A stretch of 64,000 nt of DNA from Bacillus subtilis (GCA_021733665.1 JAHREI010000002.1:682001-746000); one strand, 5' to 3'. Shown: positions 47,859 through 56,299, counted from the first letter of the stretch. The notes: generated from the letters alone by a model not told the origin. Numbers and translations are program-made.

Positions 47859-48083
47859 ATGCCTTTTCAAAAGTCAGATTATCTTGGGGTATACAAACCT
47901 GATCAGGTAAACTTGCTTCAGTCTGCCTATGACGAAACATGTGAACTACTGGGCCACTGTCCGTTAACTGATGAAGATAAAAACAGATTAGCGCACACAG
48001 TAATCCGGATTTATGAAAGCGGAATTCACGATCCGCATGAAATAGCTGAACTGATCGCGCGTATTGAAAATCTGCGCCCGTAA
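47859..48083 (+). CDS. Small conserved hypothetical protein
   Basis: 74 residues from ATG 47859 with ACGGGAGAGATAGC ahead. It is soluble and helical, opening MPFQKSDYLGVYKPDQVNLLQ and containing YDETCELLGHCPLTDEDKNRLA and EIAELIARIENLRP. The pattern of a short helical protein with LxxYDExCxxLG resembles small Rhizobiales proteins of unknown function. It has no signal peptide. It precedes the second FNR-type box by 25 bases. Its own promoter is not evident. Confidence 0.7.
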   Translation: MPFQKSDYLGVYKPDQVNLLQSAYDETCELLGHCPLTDEDKNRLAHTVIRIYESGIHDPHEIAELIARIENLRP

Positions 48084-48107
48084 AGCGGTTCCGCAACTGC
48101 TCAGGCC

Positions 48108-48121
48108 TTGATCCTGATCAA
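48108..48121. promoter_or_regulatory. Perfect FNR/FixK-type box (copy 2)
   Basis: TTGATCCTGATCAA, identical over all 14 bases to the copy at 45781. It lies 25 bases after the preceding gene and about 185 bases before ATG 48307, pointing to that gene or to an untranslated transcript in between. Confidence 0.7.
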
Positions 48122-48277
48122 TGCATAAACTGAACTCGCAGAGTATATATCGCATAGCATGATTTGAAATGAACAGTGCTTCGGAAATACCCGTTTAATG
48201 CAGAGATATTCATAAACAGGCTTTCTCTCTGCATCCCTTTTACGAAGCCGCAGAAGACACACAAGTTACAAGGTTTC

Positions 48278-48293
48278 CGGTTCAACAGAACCG
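48278..48293 (+). promoter_or_regulatory. Hairpin next to the ribosome binding site of the first two-helix protein
   Basis: CGGTTC-AACA-GAACCG forms a perfect stem directly before CGGAGG (48295-48300), so it could affect translation of the gene at 48307. Confidence 0.5.
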
Positions 48294-48306
48294 TTCGGAG
48301 GGACGA

Positions 48307-48510
48307 ATGTCTACAAACTTTCATCTGGCATCAATGATCGGCTCGATTGCATTTATTGTTCTCGTCGGTTGCGGTTTTATTGTCGTTCTGACAGTGCCTG
48401 CTCTGTCACATAAGCCGATTTACCCGATGCTCACAGTCGTCGGCATTGCCTTGGTCGTTACCCCGATCATTGGCTGGTATGTTGCAACACGTATGCAGCA
48501 ACTTCGGTAG
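48307..48510 (+). CDS. Small two-helix membrane protein (paralogue 1)
   Basis: 67 residues. Two transmembrane helices are predicted (about 7-30 and 40-60), with the conserved pieces VVLTVPALS between them and VTPIIGWYVATRM at the C-terminus. RBS CGGAGGGACGA. The same pattern recurs in the gene at 48777, so they are paralogues. Function unknown. An FNR/FixK-type box lies upstream, suggesting low-oxygen control. A likely inner-membrane location is inferred from hydrophobicity. Confidence 0.75.
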   Translation: MSTNFHLASMIGSIAFIVLVGCGFIVVLTVPALSHKPIYPMLTVVGIALVVTPIIGWYVATRMQQLR

Positions 48511-48720
48511 ACAAGTCAGCGTTACCTCAGCTTCTGAGTTTCATCCCCGAAAGCAGGCTTTGTTTTCGGGGATATTTATATTCTGTTTCCTGAACGGCAG
48601 AAATTGTCACAGTCAATTTAAAGAGAGAGTATTAGGCGCTGCTTGAAATAATATCGGTCTGCTGAAATAGTTTCTTTATCCCGATAATGCTCCGTGAGTC
48701 TGGTGCACGGCAATATCAAC

Positions 48721-48746
48721 GGAACCAAATCATATCTGGTCGCGTT
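48721..48746 (+). promoter_or_regulatory. Candidate EcfG-type general stress promoter
   Basis: GGAAC (48721-48725) and CGTT (48743-48746) are 17 bases apart, matching the EcfG consensus of alphaproteobacteria (GGAAC-N16/17-CGTT). The predicted start would lie about 25 bases before ATG 48777. Confidence 0.55.
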
Positions 48747-48776
48747 GATAGGAAAGAGCATATGGGAGGCAAATGA

Positions 48777-49013
48777 ATGTCTACTCGTTTTCAGATTGCC
48801 GTATTACTGAGCCTGATGGTCAATGCCGTATTGTTCGGAATTGGCATGATCATTGTACTTACAATCCCTGATTTAGCGCAAAACGCTAAATATCTTATTC
48901 CTGTCGTCATTGGCTGCAGTTTTCTGATTACACCGTTTATTTCCTGGTTTCTGGCACCGCGTATGCGCAACCGTTACTGGCAGAACAGAAATCATAAAAC
49001 CGGCAGCTTCTAG
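48777..49013 (+). CDS. Small two-helix membrane protein (paralogue 2)
   Basis: 78 residues with two transmembrane helices (about 8-30 and 40-62). It aligns with the protein at 48307: MSTRF at the start, IIVLTIPDLA in the loop, ITPFISWFLAPRM before the basic tail RNRYWQNRNHK. RBS GGGAGGCAAATG. A candidate EcfG promoter precedes it, so its regulation may differ from paralogue 1. The lipoprotein gene follows 30 bases later and may share the transcript. Function unknown. Confidence 0.75.
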   Translation: MSTRFQIAVLLSLMVNAVLFGIGMIIVLTIPDLAQNAKYLIPVVIGCSFLITPFISWFLAPRMRNRYWQNRNHKTGSF

Positions 49014-49043
49014 ATCAGGTCTACGACCAATAAGGACTTTATC

Positions 49044-49289
49044 ATGCGTTTAGCTATCATTGCAGTGGCCGCGATTGTTGCACTCTCCGGCTGTACTTCA
49101 ACAGAAAAAGATTTGAGCGTAGGTACTGCTGCAGGCGCAGTTATCGGCGGTATCGCTGGTGGCGGCAAAGGTGCACTGATTGGTGCCGGTGCCGGTGCGG
49201 TCGGCGGCCTTCTGGTTCGCAACCTGCGTAACGGCAAATGCCAGTATCGCAACAGCCGCGGTCAGATCTACACAGCCAATTGTAAATAA
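49044..49289 (+). CDS. Glycine-zipper lipoprotein
   Basis: 81 residues. The signal peptide ends in the lipobox LSGC (MRLAIIAVAAIVALSGC), so Cys17 is lipidated. The glycine-zipper (GTAAGAVIGGIAGGGKGALIG and AGAGAVGGLLV) is typical of SlyB/YMGG-like outer-membrane lipoproteins. The C-terminus has two cysteines (KCQYRNS and TANCK) that may form a disulfide. RBS AAGGAC. It lies right after the two-helix protein, and a bidirectional terminator follows. Confidence 0.85.
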   Translation: MRLAIIAVAAIVALSGCTSTEKDLSVGTAAGAVIGGIAGGGKGALIGAGAGAVGGLLVRNLRNGKCQYRNSRGQIYTANCK

Positions 49290-49345
49290 CCGCAGCATTT
49301 GTTTTAAAATAGCCGGGCTTAGGCTCTGCGCTATATTGATTTTTG

Positions 49346-49384
49346 AAGGCGGCCTTTTTACGGAAACGAAAAGGCCGCTTTTAC
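49346..49384. terminator. Bidirectional terminator
   Basis: GCGGCCTTTT (about 49349-49358) pairs with AAAAGGCCGC (49369-49378); A/T runs on both sides. Confidence 0.75.
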
Positions 49385-49392
49385 ATTTCCTG

Positions 49393-49662
49393 TCAGAGTT
49401 TGGTTTGTGGCTTGCAGACCATGCGATACACCGGCGGAGACGGTCGCGGTTGCGGCGGCTGATAGATCGATGATGTTGGCGGTTCCCACCAGTTACGATT
49501 ATTATTCTGTGGTGGAATCTCATCCGTTGCATCGCTGACAAGTTCCTGCTTACAAACCAAAAAGCAATAATCCGATTTTGTATCATTTGACGGGCAGCCG
49601 ATCCTCAGAGGTTGCCTCGGAGCAAGTTGCTCACGCAACTGCACATTATTGAAACGTATCAA
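49393..49662 (-). CDS. Doubtful small proline-rich protein
   Basis: An open frame of about 89 codons starting at TTG 49662 with no clear binding site. Its central part (IGCPSNDTKSDYCFLVCKQE, three Cys) and proline-rich tail (PPTSSIYQPPQPRPSPPVYR) look protein-like, and its stop falls right at the bidirectional terminator, which argues for a real gene ending there. No signal peptide or domain is visible. It could be the remnant of a longer gene whose 5' part has decayed. Confidence 0.3.
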   Translation of the reverse strand: MIRFNNVQLREQLAPRQPLRIGCPSNDTKSDYCFLVCKQELVSDATDEIPPQNNNRNWWEPPTSSIYQPPQPRPSPPVYRMVCKPQTKL

Positions 49663-49897
49663 AACTGCAGAGCAAACAAATATTTACAAACGAGAGCCCT
49701 CAACTTACTGCCGCCCCACAAGCCGCTCCTAAGTTTATTTATGACTGATTATAAAAATATAACTTACAAATATAAAATTATTAAAAATCAATAGTATAGA
49801 CTTAATCGGCCAGTTAATCCAAACACGCTCAAATTCAAGGAGAACCGCCTTCAAGGCCTTTCTCCACTCGTCTTTTTCCTGATCGAGAATTAATTTC

Positions 49898-50239
49898 ATG
49901 CAGCCTGAGCGCAGCCTGCCAACAACCGGCATTTGCAAAAAACACAACACCAAAAAAGCACCGGCGAAGTTATTGTCAGCACTCCTGCTATGCATTCTGC
50001 TGCAAGCCTGCGAAAGCAATAGCGGAGACGCTGCATTAGCCATTGAGAAGCATCTTGCTAAAGGACCGATCGGCGCTTCACCTGATTTTTTTCTCGTTCG
50101 TAGCGGCCCAGACGGTCCCGAAAGCGTAGCCGTCATCTACGGTTTCAAAGACGACAAAGCATTCTGTTACGAAGTCGCAAATATTTATATGAAACGATAC
50201 CCAAGCGAACATTATTTCTGTACGCAAGCGAATTACTGA
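49898..50239 (+). CDS. Small lipoprotein
   Basis: 113 residues. A hydrophobic segment LLSALLLCILLQAC ends in a lipobox-like LQAC followed by ESNSGD, so it is likely a lipoprotein, though the N-terminal 22 residues before the helix are unusually long and basic; a later start is possible but no ATG is available. The mature part contains AIEKHLAKGPIGASPDFFLVRSGPDG and AVIYGFKDDKAFCYEVANIYMKRYP with two Cys. No domain was recognised. Confidence 0.65.
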   Translation: MQPERSLPTTGICKKHNTKKAPAKLLSALLLCILLQACESNSGDAALAIEKHLAKGPIGASPDFFLVRSGPDGPESVAVIYGFKDDKAFCYEVANIYMKRYPSEHYFCTQANY

Positions 50240-50259
50240 AACTCTGTAAATTCTCGATT

Positions 50260-50898
50260 TTAAACCTGACGGCGCGCCTCTGTCAGCATGCGTAGCGCCA
50301 ACCCGGTCAGAACCGTTCCCATCAGCCATCTTTGTGCAACAAGCCAGCTTGGACGACTGGCAAGGACGACCGCAAGACTGCCTGCTGTGACAGCTATAAT
50401 CGCATTAACGCTCACACTAATAACAATCTGAACAGAGCCAAGAACCAGTGATTGCGCCAATATACTGCCATGCTCCGGACTAATGAACTGAGGCAGTAAT
50501 GACAGATACATAACAGCAATTTTGGGGTTCAGCAGGTTAGTCAAAAAACCCATCATAAATAACTTACTATCGCTGTCTTTAGGCAAGTCTTTCACCTGAA
50601 ACGGCGATCTTCCGCCCGGCTTCAAAACTTGCCACGCCAGATAAAGCAGATAAAGCGCACCACCAAAGCGAAGTGCATCATAAGCATAGGGAACAGCCAT
50701 GACGATTGCAGTGATGCCAAGAGCAGCACAGAGCATATAAAACACAAAGCCAAGCGCCACACCTCCCAGAGAAATCAACCCTGCTTTGCGCCCCTGACAG
50801 ATAGACCTTGAAATCAAATAGACCATATTCGGCCCTGGCGTCAGCACCATACCAAGGGCAATAAGAGCAAAAGCAATCAGATTAGCGGTTTCCGGCAT
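50260..50898 (-). CDS. LysE/RhtB family amino acid exporter
   Basis: 212 residues from ATG 50898 with AGGGGAGAG ahead; the longer frame to 51042 overlaps the divergent gene and has no site. The N-terminus ALIALGMVLTPGPNMVYLISRSICQGRKAGL is the family signature, as is FLTNLLNPKIAVMYLSLLPQF. Six helices are expected. It exports amino acids or related small molecules. The VOC gene is divergent, 96 bases away. Confidence 0.9.
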   Translation of the reverse strand: MPETANLIAFALIALGMVLTPGPNMVYLISRSICQGRKAGLISLGGVALGFVFYMLCAALGITAIVMAVPYAYDALRFGGALYLLYLAWQVLKPGGRSPFQVKDLPKDSDSKLFMMGFLTNLLNPKIAVMYLSLLPQFISPEHGSILAQSLVLGSVQIVISVSVNAIIAVTAGSLAVVLASRPSWLVAQRWLMGTVLTGLALRMLTEARRQV

Positions 50899-50994
50899 AC
50901 ACAACTCTCCCCTTGGCATCAGCCGAATTATAGTATCGTATATTTCCTGATTAAATTCTGTCTTTACCGGCTCAAAATTGCAACGGGAGGAAGC

Positions 50995-51330
50995 ATGAAA
51001 ATCACAGCAGGGAAAAATATTGCCATCAAAGTACCGCTCCACAAATGGGCAGAAACAGTTGCCTATTACCGGGATAAAGTAGGACTACCGGTCAAAAAAG
51101 AACTGAAGGCCAGTGTGGGCTTTATTTTCGGAGACATGACCTTATGGATTGATCGTGTCGAGAAGCAAAGTCAGGTTGATGTGTGGCTCGAACTGTTCAC
51201 AGACGATCCCGATCAGGCACTGAAACATCTTGGAAGTCCGCTACGCGACGAGCTGGAGCCTCTTGATGAAGTCAACGGACATTGGACATCTGATCCGGCT
51301 GGCGTTGTGCTCCTCGTCAGAAATGAATGA
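50995..51330 (+). CDS. VOC (glyoxalase/bleomycin resistance-like) family protein
   Basis: 111 residues with one VOC fold. WAETVAYYRDKVGLPVKKEL marks the first beta-alpha unit, FGDMTLWIDRVEK the middle, and DPAGVVLLVRNE the end (the usual DPdGN position reads DPAGV). RBS GGGAGGAAGC precedes ATG 50995. Metal ligands are not all evident, so catalysis is uncertain. It is divergent from the LysE-type gene; function unknown. Confidence 0.8.
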   Translation: MKITAGKNIAIKVPLHKWAETVAYYRDKVGLPVKKELKASVGFIFGDMTLWIDRVEKQSQVDVWLELFTDDPDQALKHLGSPLRDELEPLDEVNGHWTSDPAGVVLLVRNE

Positions 51331-51512
51331 CTGTAACCGAATTTTATAAAAACAAATTTTCTGCGCCTGCAACGCAAGCAAACAGCTTAATCTATACGTG
51401 CGCACCGTTAAATTTCAGCGCATTTTACATTCGTAAAAACGCTCAGCCCTAATTGTGTCGCTTTCGTAAAACATTAAGAACACCACAGATAAAGACCGAG
51501 ACAGCAAGCTCC

Positions 51513-52403
51513 ATGTTCCCTCACCATCTTCCCTCGCAAAAAGCGGCACCGGATGATGTACTGTATCAGTACCCTGCCTCATTGAGAGAACAAGTGGCCG
51601 CCTCACCTCAGGTTCCGGGTGTTTATACCTTTCACGGGGCGAACAATCACTATCCGCTCTATATCGGCAAGAGCATCAATATCAGAACACGTCTGCTCTC
51701 CCATTTGCGCACACCAAAAGAAGCACGCCTGCTAAAGCAGACAGCCCTTATCAGCTATATTCCGACCGCCGGCGAGATAAGCGCACTCTTACTGGAAGCA
51801 CAGATGATTAAGCAGCAACAGCCGCTGTTTAATCGCAGGTTGCGAAAAACCAAAGATACCTGCTCATTTGTGCTGAATGAAACAGGGCTGCACATCCAGT
51901 ATACTGATGACATGACCGATGAACCTGCCAATAATGTCTATGGCATATTCAAAAACCAGTTTTCCGCCAAAGACCGCCTGCGCGAACTCGCTGACGAATA
52001 TAAATTATGCCTGAGTGTTCTTGGTTTTGAACCGCACACCAAAGGCAGAGGCTGTTTTCGCTCAGCAATACAAAAATGTGCAGGCGCCTGCTGCGGTAAA
52101 GAGGGCATAGACCAACACAACACGCGCTTAGAGACAGCGCTTAAACAATTCACGCTGGCTGCATGGCCCTATAGCGGTGCGATTGCCGTGAAAGAGAGCT
52201 TCGGCCGGTTGAAACAATATCATGTGCTGCATAACTGGCGCTATCATGGCAGTTATAAATCCATGCAAGGTTTGAAAAACTACCGGCTGGATAAAGACAC
52301 ACTCTTCGATGCGGATATGTACAAAATTCTCGTTAAACCAATCCTGTTTGGCAGCGCTGAAATTCTGGCTTTACCTGAGCCGTCTCGTTTCAATTGTGAA
52401 TAA
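51513..52403 (+). CDS. GIY-YIG endonuclease, UvrC N-terminal/Cho-like
   Basis: 296 residues from ATG 51513 (close to the 295 of E. coli Cho). The GIY-YIG motif is VPGVYTFHGANNHYPLYIGKSINIRTRLLSHL, followed by GEISALLLEAQMIKQQQPLFNRRLR. The cysteine-rich CFRSAIQKCAGACCGKEG resembles the UvrC/Cho C-terminal part. Cho makes the 3' incision in nucleotide excision repair when UvrC is blocked. No consensus LexA site was seen upstream. The product should cut damaged DNA with UvrAB. Confidence 0.82.
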   Translation: MFPHHLPSQKAAPDDVLYQYPASLREQVAASPQVPGVYTFHGANNHYPLYIGKSINIRTRLLSHLRTPKEARLLKQTALISYIPTAGEISALLLEAQMIKQQQPLFNRRLRKTKDTCSFVLNETGLHIQYTDDMTDEPANNVYGIFKNQFSAKDRLRELADEYKLCLSVLGFEPHTKGRGCFRSAIQKCAGACCGKEGIDQHNTRLETALKQFTLAAWPYSGAIAVKESFGRLKQYHVLHNWRYHGSYKSMQGLKNYRLDKDTLFDADMYKILVKPILFGSAEILALPEPSRFNCE

Positions 52404-52573
52404 GCCTATACGGCTAAAACAAGCGATGATTACTTCCAAAGAACTTGCATCAAAATGATAATCTGATCAGGGAAGAGATAAGAAGCGTCTGAACAAAGGA
52501 ATTCTATACAAGCAAATTTCATGTAAGAAATTCGCTGCTAAAAACACAACAATTACAATGAGAAAGTTGTCAG
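52404..52573. other. Intergenic region upstream of tRNA cassette
   Basis: 170 bases without features recognised other than the start of duplicated cassette 1 at 52547. Confidence 0.4.
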
Positions 52574-52649
<76 letters not shown>

Positions 52650-52658
52650 AACAACGGC

Positions 52659-52686
52659 TAGATAGCATATTCTTTTCGTTTGTAAA
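52659..52686 (-). promoter_or_regulatory. tRNA-Thr promoter, copy 1
   Basis: On the - strand TTTACA (52686-52681) and TATCTA (52664-52659) are 16 bases apart, ten bases before the tRNA; the same pair occurs in copy 2. Confidence 0.65.
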
Positions 52687-53068
52687 CTGCAAACTCTGCA
52701 AATAGATCAGAGAAAACCACAGGATAATGTAAACCGGCACTAAAATGTTGATTTTGTCGGCTGTGCGCTTCTTTTATTGATATAAAATTGCCCAAAATCC
52801 CAGCCTTTTGAAAACACAAATAGCGACTCACAAAAGCAAAATACCGAACAGAATCAAAAGCGCTCAGAGTTCTGAATAGCAAAACCAGACATATAGCGTT
52901 ACTGAAACAGACAAGGCAAACCATGATAACGCCGAAGCATCCAGCAGGCGGTGCCAGCACTCAGTAAACAAAATGAAATGATGGGAAAATCTTAGATGCA
53001 TCTACAACACCCATCCTATCTAAAGGATCAGTTATAAATTGCAACAATTACAATGAGAAAATTGTAAG

Positions 53069-53144
<76 letters not shown>

Positions 53145-53154
53145 AACTGACGGC

Positions 53155-53182
53155 TAGATAGCATATTCTTTTTGGTTGTAAA
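53155..53182 (-). promoter_or_regulatory. tRNA-Thr promoter, copy 2
   Basis: TTTACA (53182-53177) and TATCTA (53160-53155), 16 bases apart on the - strand. Confidence 0.65.
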
Positions 53183-53285
53183 ACGGAAAATCACATCGAA
53201 CTGCAAAAAATAACAATGTTTTGCCTCTTATCCACATTTAGGCTACAAAACCTCATCCAATCATGCAGCTTTTCGGCGGAAACTG

Positions 53286-54059
53286 ATGAAATACCCATAT
53301 AAAAAATTCTTTTATATCACCTCAGGCACCCCGGAATCCGTCTCAGCCGCGGAATCATTGCGCAAACGCTATGGTGAAACACCTGCGGAAGAAGCCGATG
53401 CACTCATTGTGCTGGGTGGCGATGGTGTGATGTTGCAGGCTCTGCACGACCATATGAATCAGAGCCGCCCGATTTACGGTATGAATCGCGGCTCGGTCGG
53501 CTTCCTGATGAATGAGTATCATGAGGATGATTTGCCAAAGCGTGTTGCCGCAGCCCATGCCGAAACAATCCGCCCTCTGGAGATGATTACAGAATCCCTT
53601 GAGAGCGGCACCGTCAAAGCATTGGCGATCAATGAGGTTTCGGTTTTACGTCAATCTTACCAAGCGGCCAAAATCCGTATCAGTATTGATGACAAAGTGC
53701 GGCTGGAAGAACTGATCTGCGACGGTCTGATGGTTGCTACGCCTGCCGGTTCCACTGCCTATAATCTGTCTGCTCAAGGGCCGATCCTGCCGCTCGACTC
53801 TCCGCTGCTCGCCCTCACCCCTGTCAGCCCTTTCCGCCCACGTCGCTGGCGCGGGGCCTTATTACCAAAATCCGTCACAGTGCGGATGGATATTCTTGAG
53901 GTTGAAAAACGACCGGTTAACGCCGTTGCCGACCATACAGAGGTAAAATCAGTGACTTCCGTAACCGTGCGTGAAGACACGCAAAACAGCGTAACCCTGC
54001 TCTTTGACGAAGAACATACATGGGATGAGCGCATTTTGAACGAGCAATTCCGCTATTAA
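53286..54059 (+). CDS. nadK: NAD kinase
   Basis: 257 residues. The diacylglycerol-kinase-like GGDG motif is ADALIVLGGDGVMLQALHD, followed by PIYGMNRGSVGFLMNEY and the second conserved segment CDGLMVATPAGSTAYNLSAQGPI. NAD kinase makes NADP from NAD and ATP in the cytoplasm. Length is normal for the alphaproteobacterial form. The start ATG 53286 has GGCGGAAACTG in front. It is a single-gene unit; a hairpin follows at 54189. Confidence 0.93.
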   Translation: MKYPYKKFFYITSGTPESVSAAESLRKRYGETPAEEADALIVLGGDGVMLQALHDHMNQSRPIYGMNRGSVGFLMNEYHEDDLPKRVAAAHAETIRPLEMITESLESGTVKALAINEVSVLRQSYQAAKIRISIDDKVRLEELICDGLMVATPAGSTAYNLSAQGPILPLDSPLLALTPVSPFRPRRWRGALLPKSVTVRMDILEVEKRPVNAVADHTEVKSVTSVTVREDTQNSVTLLFDEEHTWDERILNEQFRY

Positions 54060-54188
54060 AATGGCGAAACCAAGCACTTCAAGAGCAATGAGCGGCATCT
54101 ATTAACTGGAGGCAGAGTAATAGCCTGCCATAATGACAATTAAATCACCCTATTTTGCAGCAAAAATGGCATTTTTGTTGACTTTTTG

Positions 54189-54213
54189 AGCCGTTCCCCG
54201 TAACGGCTTTATT
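54189..54213 (+). terminator. Rho-independent terminator
   Basis: AGCCGTT (54189-54195) pairs with AACGGCT (54202-54208), then T-rich sequence. Confidence 0.7.
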
Positions 54214-54320
54214 AATTTTAACGCAATGCGCAAACATAAGCGCTTTTCCTGTCCTGTTGTCATGCGGACATTACCGGTCGGGTCCAGTGCGCTTCTTCCA
54301 AAAAGAGAGCTACGCCTCCA

Positions 54321-55859
54321 TTGACGACATTTGCAGAACTCGGTCTGTCACCGAAAATACTGGCAGCGGTAGAAGCCGCCGGTTACACCACCCCTACTCC
54401 TATTCAGGCTGGCGCCATTCCTCATGCTCTGGAACGTAAAGACGTTCTCGGTATTGCGCAAACAGGTACCGGAAAAACAGCATCTTTCGTGCTGCCGATG
54501 CTGCACCTGCTTGAAAAAGGCCGCGCCCGTGCACGTATGCCGCGCACACTTATTCTCGAACCAACCCGTGAGCTTGCGGCTCAGGTGGAAGAGAATTTTG
54601 TAAAATACGGCGTTAATCACCGTATCAACGTGGCTCTGCTGATCGGCGGCGTCTCCTTTGAAGAACAGGAACGCAAGCTGGAACGCGGTGCCGATGTTCT
54701 GATCGCCACACCAGGCCGCCTGCTTGACCATTTTGAGCGCGGCAAGCTGCTGCTGACCGGCGTCGAAATTCTGGTTATCGACGAAGCAGACCGTATGCTG
54801 GATATGGGTTTCATCCCTGATATCGAACGTATCTGCAAGCTGATCCCGTTCACCCGCCAGACCTTGTTCTTCTCGGCCACCATGCCTGCAGAAATCACTA
54901 AGCTGACCGAGCAGTTCCTGCATTCGCCAGCCCGCGTTGAAGTTGCTAAAGCATCAACAACCGCAAAGACTGTGACCCAGCGTCTGGTTAAGTCAGCCAA
55001 GAAGCCATGGGATAAGCGCGCAGTGCTGCGTGATCTTATCCAGGCCGAAGGCGATGAGCTGAAAAACGCGATCATTTTCTGCAATCGCAAAATGGATGTG
55101 TCCGAACTGTTCCGCTCGCTGGTAAAGCACGGCTTTAATGCCGGTGCACTGCATGGCGATATGGATCAGCGTGCACGCATGACCATGCTGAGCAATTTTA
55201 AAGACGGCAATCTTCAGCTGCTGGTCGCCTCTGATGTGGCTGCCCGTGGTCTGGATATTCCGGATGTCAGCCATGTGTTCAACTATGACATTCCGATCCA
55301 TGCGGAAGATTATGTTCACCGTATCGGCCGTACCGGTCGTGCCGGTCGTTCGGGCAAGGCTTTCTCGATCATTACGGCTTCTGACACAAAACATCTCGAT
55401 GCCATCGAAAAGATGATCGGCGAAAAGATCGAATGGCTGGATGGCGATCTGTCGAGCCTGCCTGCGCAGGAAGAGACCGAAGAAACCGGTCGTCGCGGTC
55501 GTAATAGCCGTGGCAAGAACGGTAAGAAGCCACGCGAAGCCAAAGAGCACAAAGAAAAACAGGCACAGCCACGTGCAGCAGAAGAAAAAGTTGCCGAAGC
55601 ACCGGTGATGGCAGACATTTCTGCTCTTGATGCACCACAGCCGGTTATTCCGGATAATGTTTCTCTCGGGACAGCCGTTACGCAGGAGCCGGTTCGCCCT
55701 GCTCCGCATAAGAATGGCAATGATGAGCGCCGTCAGAACCACACGCAGAATGGTCAGCAGAATAATAAGCGCCATCGTCGTGATTTTGATGATGAGCCGT
55801 CACCGCTGGGCTTCGGCGATGATATTCCGGCCTTCATGCTGATACCAATCAACATCTAA
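54321..55859 (+). CDS. DEAD-box ATP-dependent RNA helicase, RhlE-like
   Basis: 512 residues. Q-motif FAELGLSPKILAAVEAAGYTTPTPIQ, Walker A AQTGTGKT, PTRELAAQ, TPGRLLDHF, VIDEADRMLDMGF (DEAD), SATMPAEI, then DVAARGLDIPDVSHVFNYD and HRIGRTGRAGRSG are all intact. After about residue 380 the tail is basic, Gln/Asn/Glu rich, typical of RhlE-type helicases. The start is TTG 54321 with GAGAGC about 12 bases upstream; no ATG option fits. Such helicases remodel rRNA and mRNA, often in the cold. Confidence 0.92.
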   Translation: MTTFAELGLSPKILAAVEAAGYTTPTPIQAGAIPHALERKDVLGIAQTGTGKTASFVLPMLHLLEKGRARARMPRTLILEPTRELAAQVEENFVKYGVNHRINVALLIGGVSFEEQERKLERGADVLIATPGRLLDHFERGKLLLTGVEILVIDEADRMLDMGFIPDIERICKLIPFTRQTLFFSATMPAEITKLTEQFLHSPARVEVAKASTTAKTVTQRLVKSAKKPWDKRAVLRDLIQAEGDELKNAIIFCNRKMDVSELFRSLVKHGFNAGALHGDMDQRARMTMLSNFKDGNLQLLVASDVAARGLDIPDVSHVFNYDIPIHAEDYVHRIGRTGRAGRSGKAFSIITASDTKHLDAIEKMIGEKIEWLDGDLSSLPAQEETEETGRRGRNSRGKNGKKPREAKEHKEKQAQPRAAEEKVAEAPVMADISALDAPQPVIPDNVSLGTAVTQEPVRPAPHKNGNDERRQNHTQNGQQNNKRHRRDFDDEPSPLGFGDDIPAFMLIPINI

Positions 55860-55867
55860 AAACAAAA

Positions 55868-55893
55868 AACCCGCCAAATGGCGGGTTTCTTTT
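55868..55893. terminator. Bidirectional terminator
   Basis: AACCCGCC (55868-55875) pairs with GGCGGGTT (55880-55887), A-run before and T-rich run after, between the helicase and convergent sufA. Confidence 0.85.
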
Positions 55894-55918
55894 TATTCTC
55901 TGTTATTCAGAACAAACC

Positions 55919-56299
55919 TCAGGCTGCATTATGGGCAGCGTCCAGCGCTTCTTGCGAGACTGGTGTCAGCTCAACAGATTCACCACAACCGCAAGCCGAG
56001 GTCTGGTTCGGATTATTAAACACAAATCCGGTGCGCAGTGTCGTCACTTCAAAATCCATCTGGGTGCCGAGCAAAAACAATGCAGCTTCCGGAGCGACAT
56101 AAACTTTGGCACCATCAAGCTCGATCAGATCATCACCGGCTTTGGCTTCTTCAGCCAGCGCGATGGTATATTCCATACCGGCGCAACCGCCTTTTTTCAC
56201 CCCCACGCGAATGCCCAAAGCATCCTCATGGGAGGCCTGAATTTCGCGCACGCGTTCCGCTGCCGCGTCAGTCAGGGTCATTATGGCAAAACGTCCCAT
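55919..56299 (-). CDS. sufA: HesB/IscA-type iron-sulfur assembly protein (SufA-like)
   Basis: 126 residues from ATG 56299 (GTGAGATATTTT ahead). The three conserved cysteines are in VKKGGCAGMEYTI and TSACGCGESVEL. A-type proteins carry and deliver Fe-S clusters. The frame to 56332 would add an unconserved N-terminus. It is encoded near the suf operon but separated from sufT by three unrelated genes, so it has its own promoter. It could equally be named erpA or iscA by others. Confidence 0.88.
   Translation of the reverse strand: MGRFAIMTLTDAAAERVREIQASHEDALGIRVGVKKGGCAGMEYTIALAEEAKAGDDLIELDGAKVYVAPEAALFLLGTQMDFEVTTLRTGFVFNNPNQTSACGCGESVELTPVSQEALDAAHNAA

Noticed and set aside
51331-51512. LexA box upstream of the Cho-like gene
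   Set aside because: Neither GTTC-N7-GTTC nor GAAC-N7-GAAC was found.
52658-52960. Open frame of 100 codons between the tRNAs
   Set aside because: No ribosome binding site or family pattern, and it overlaps the tRNA promoter region.
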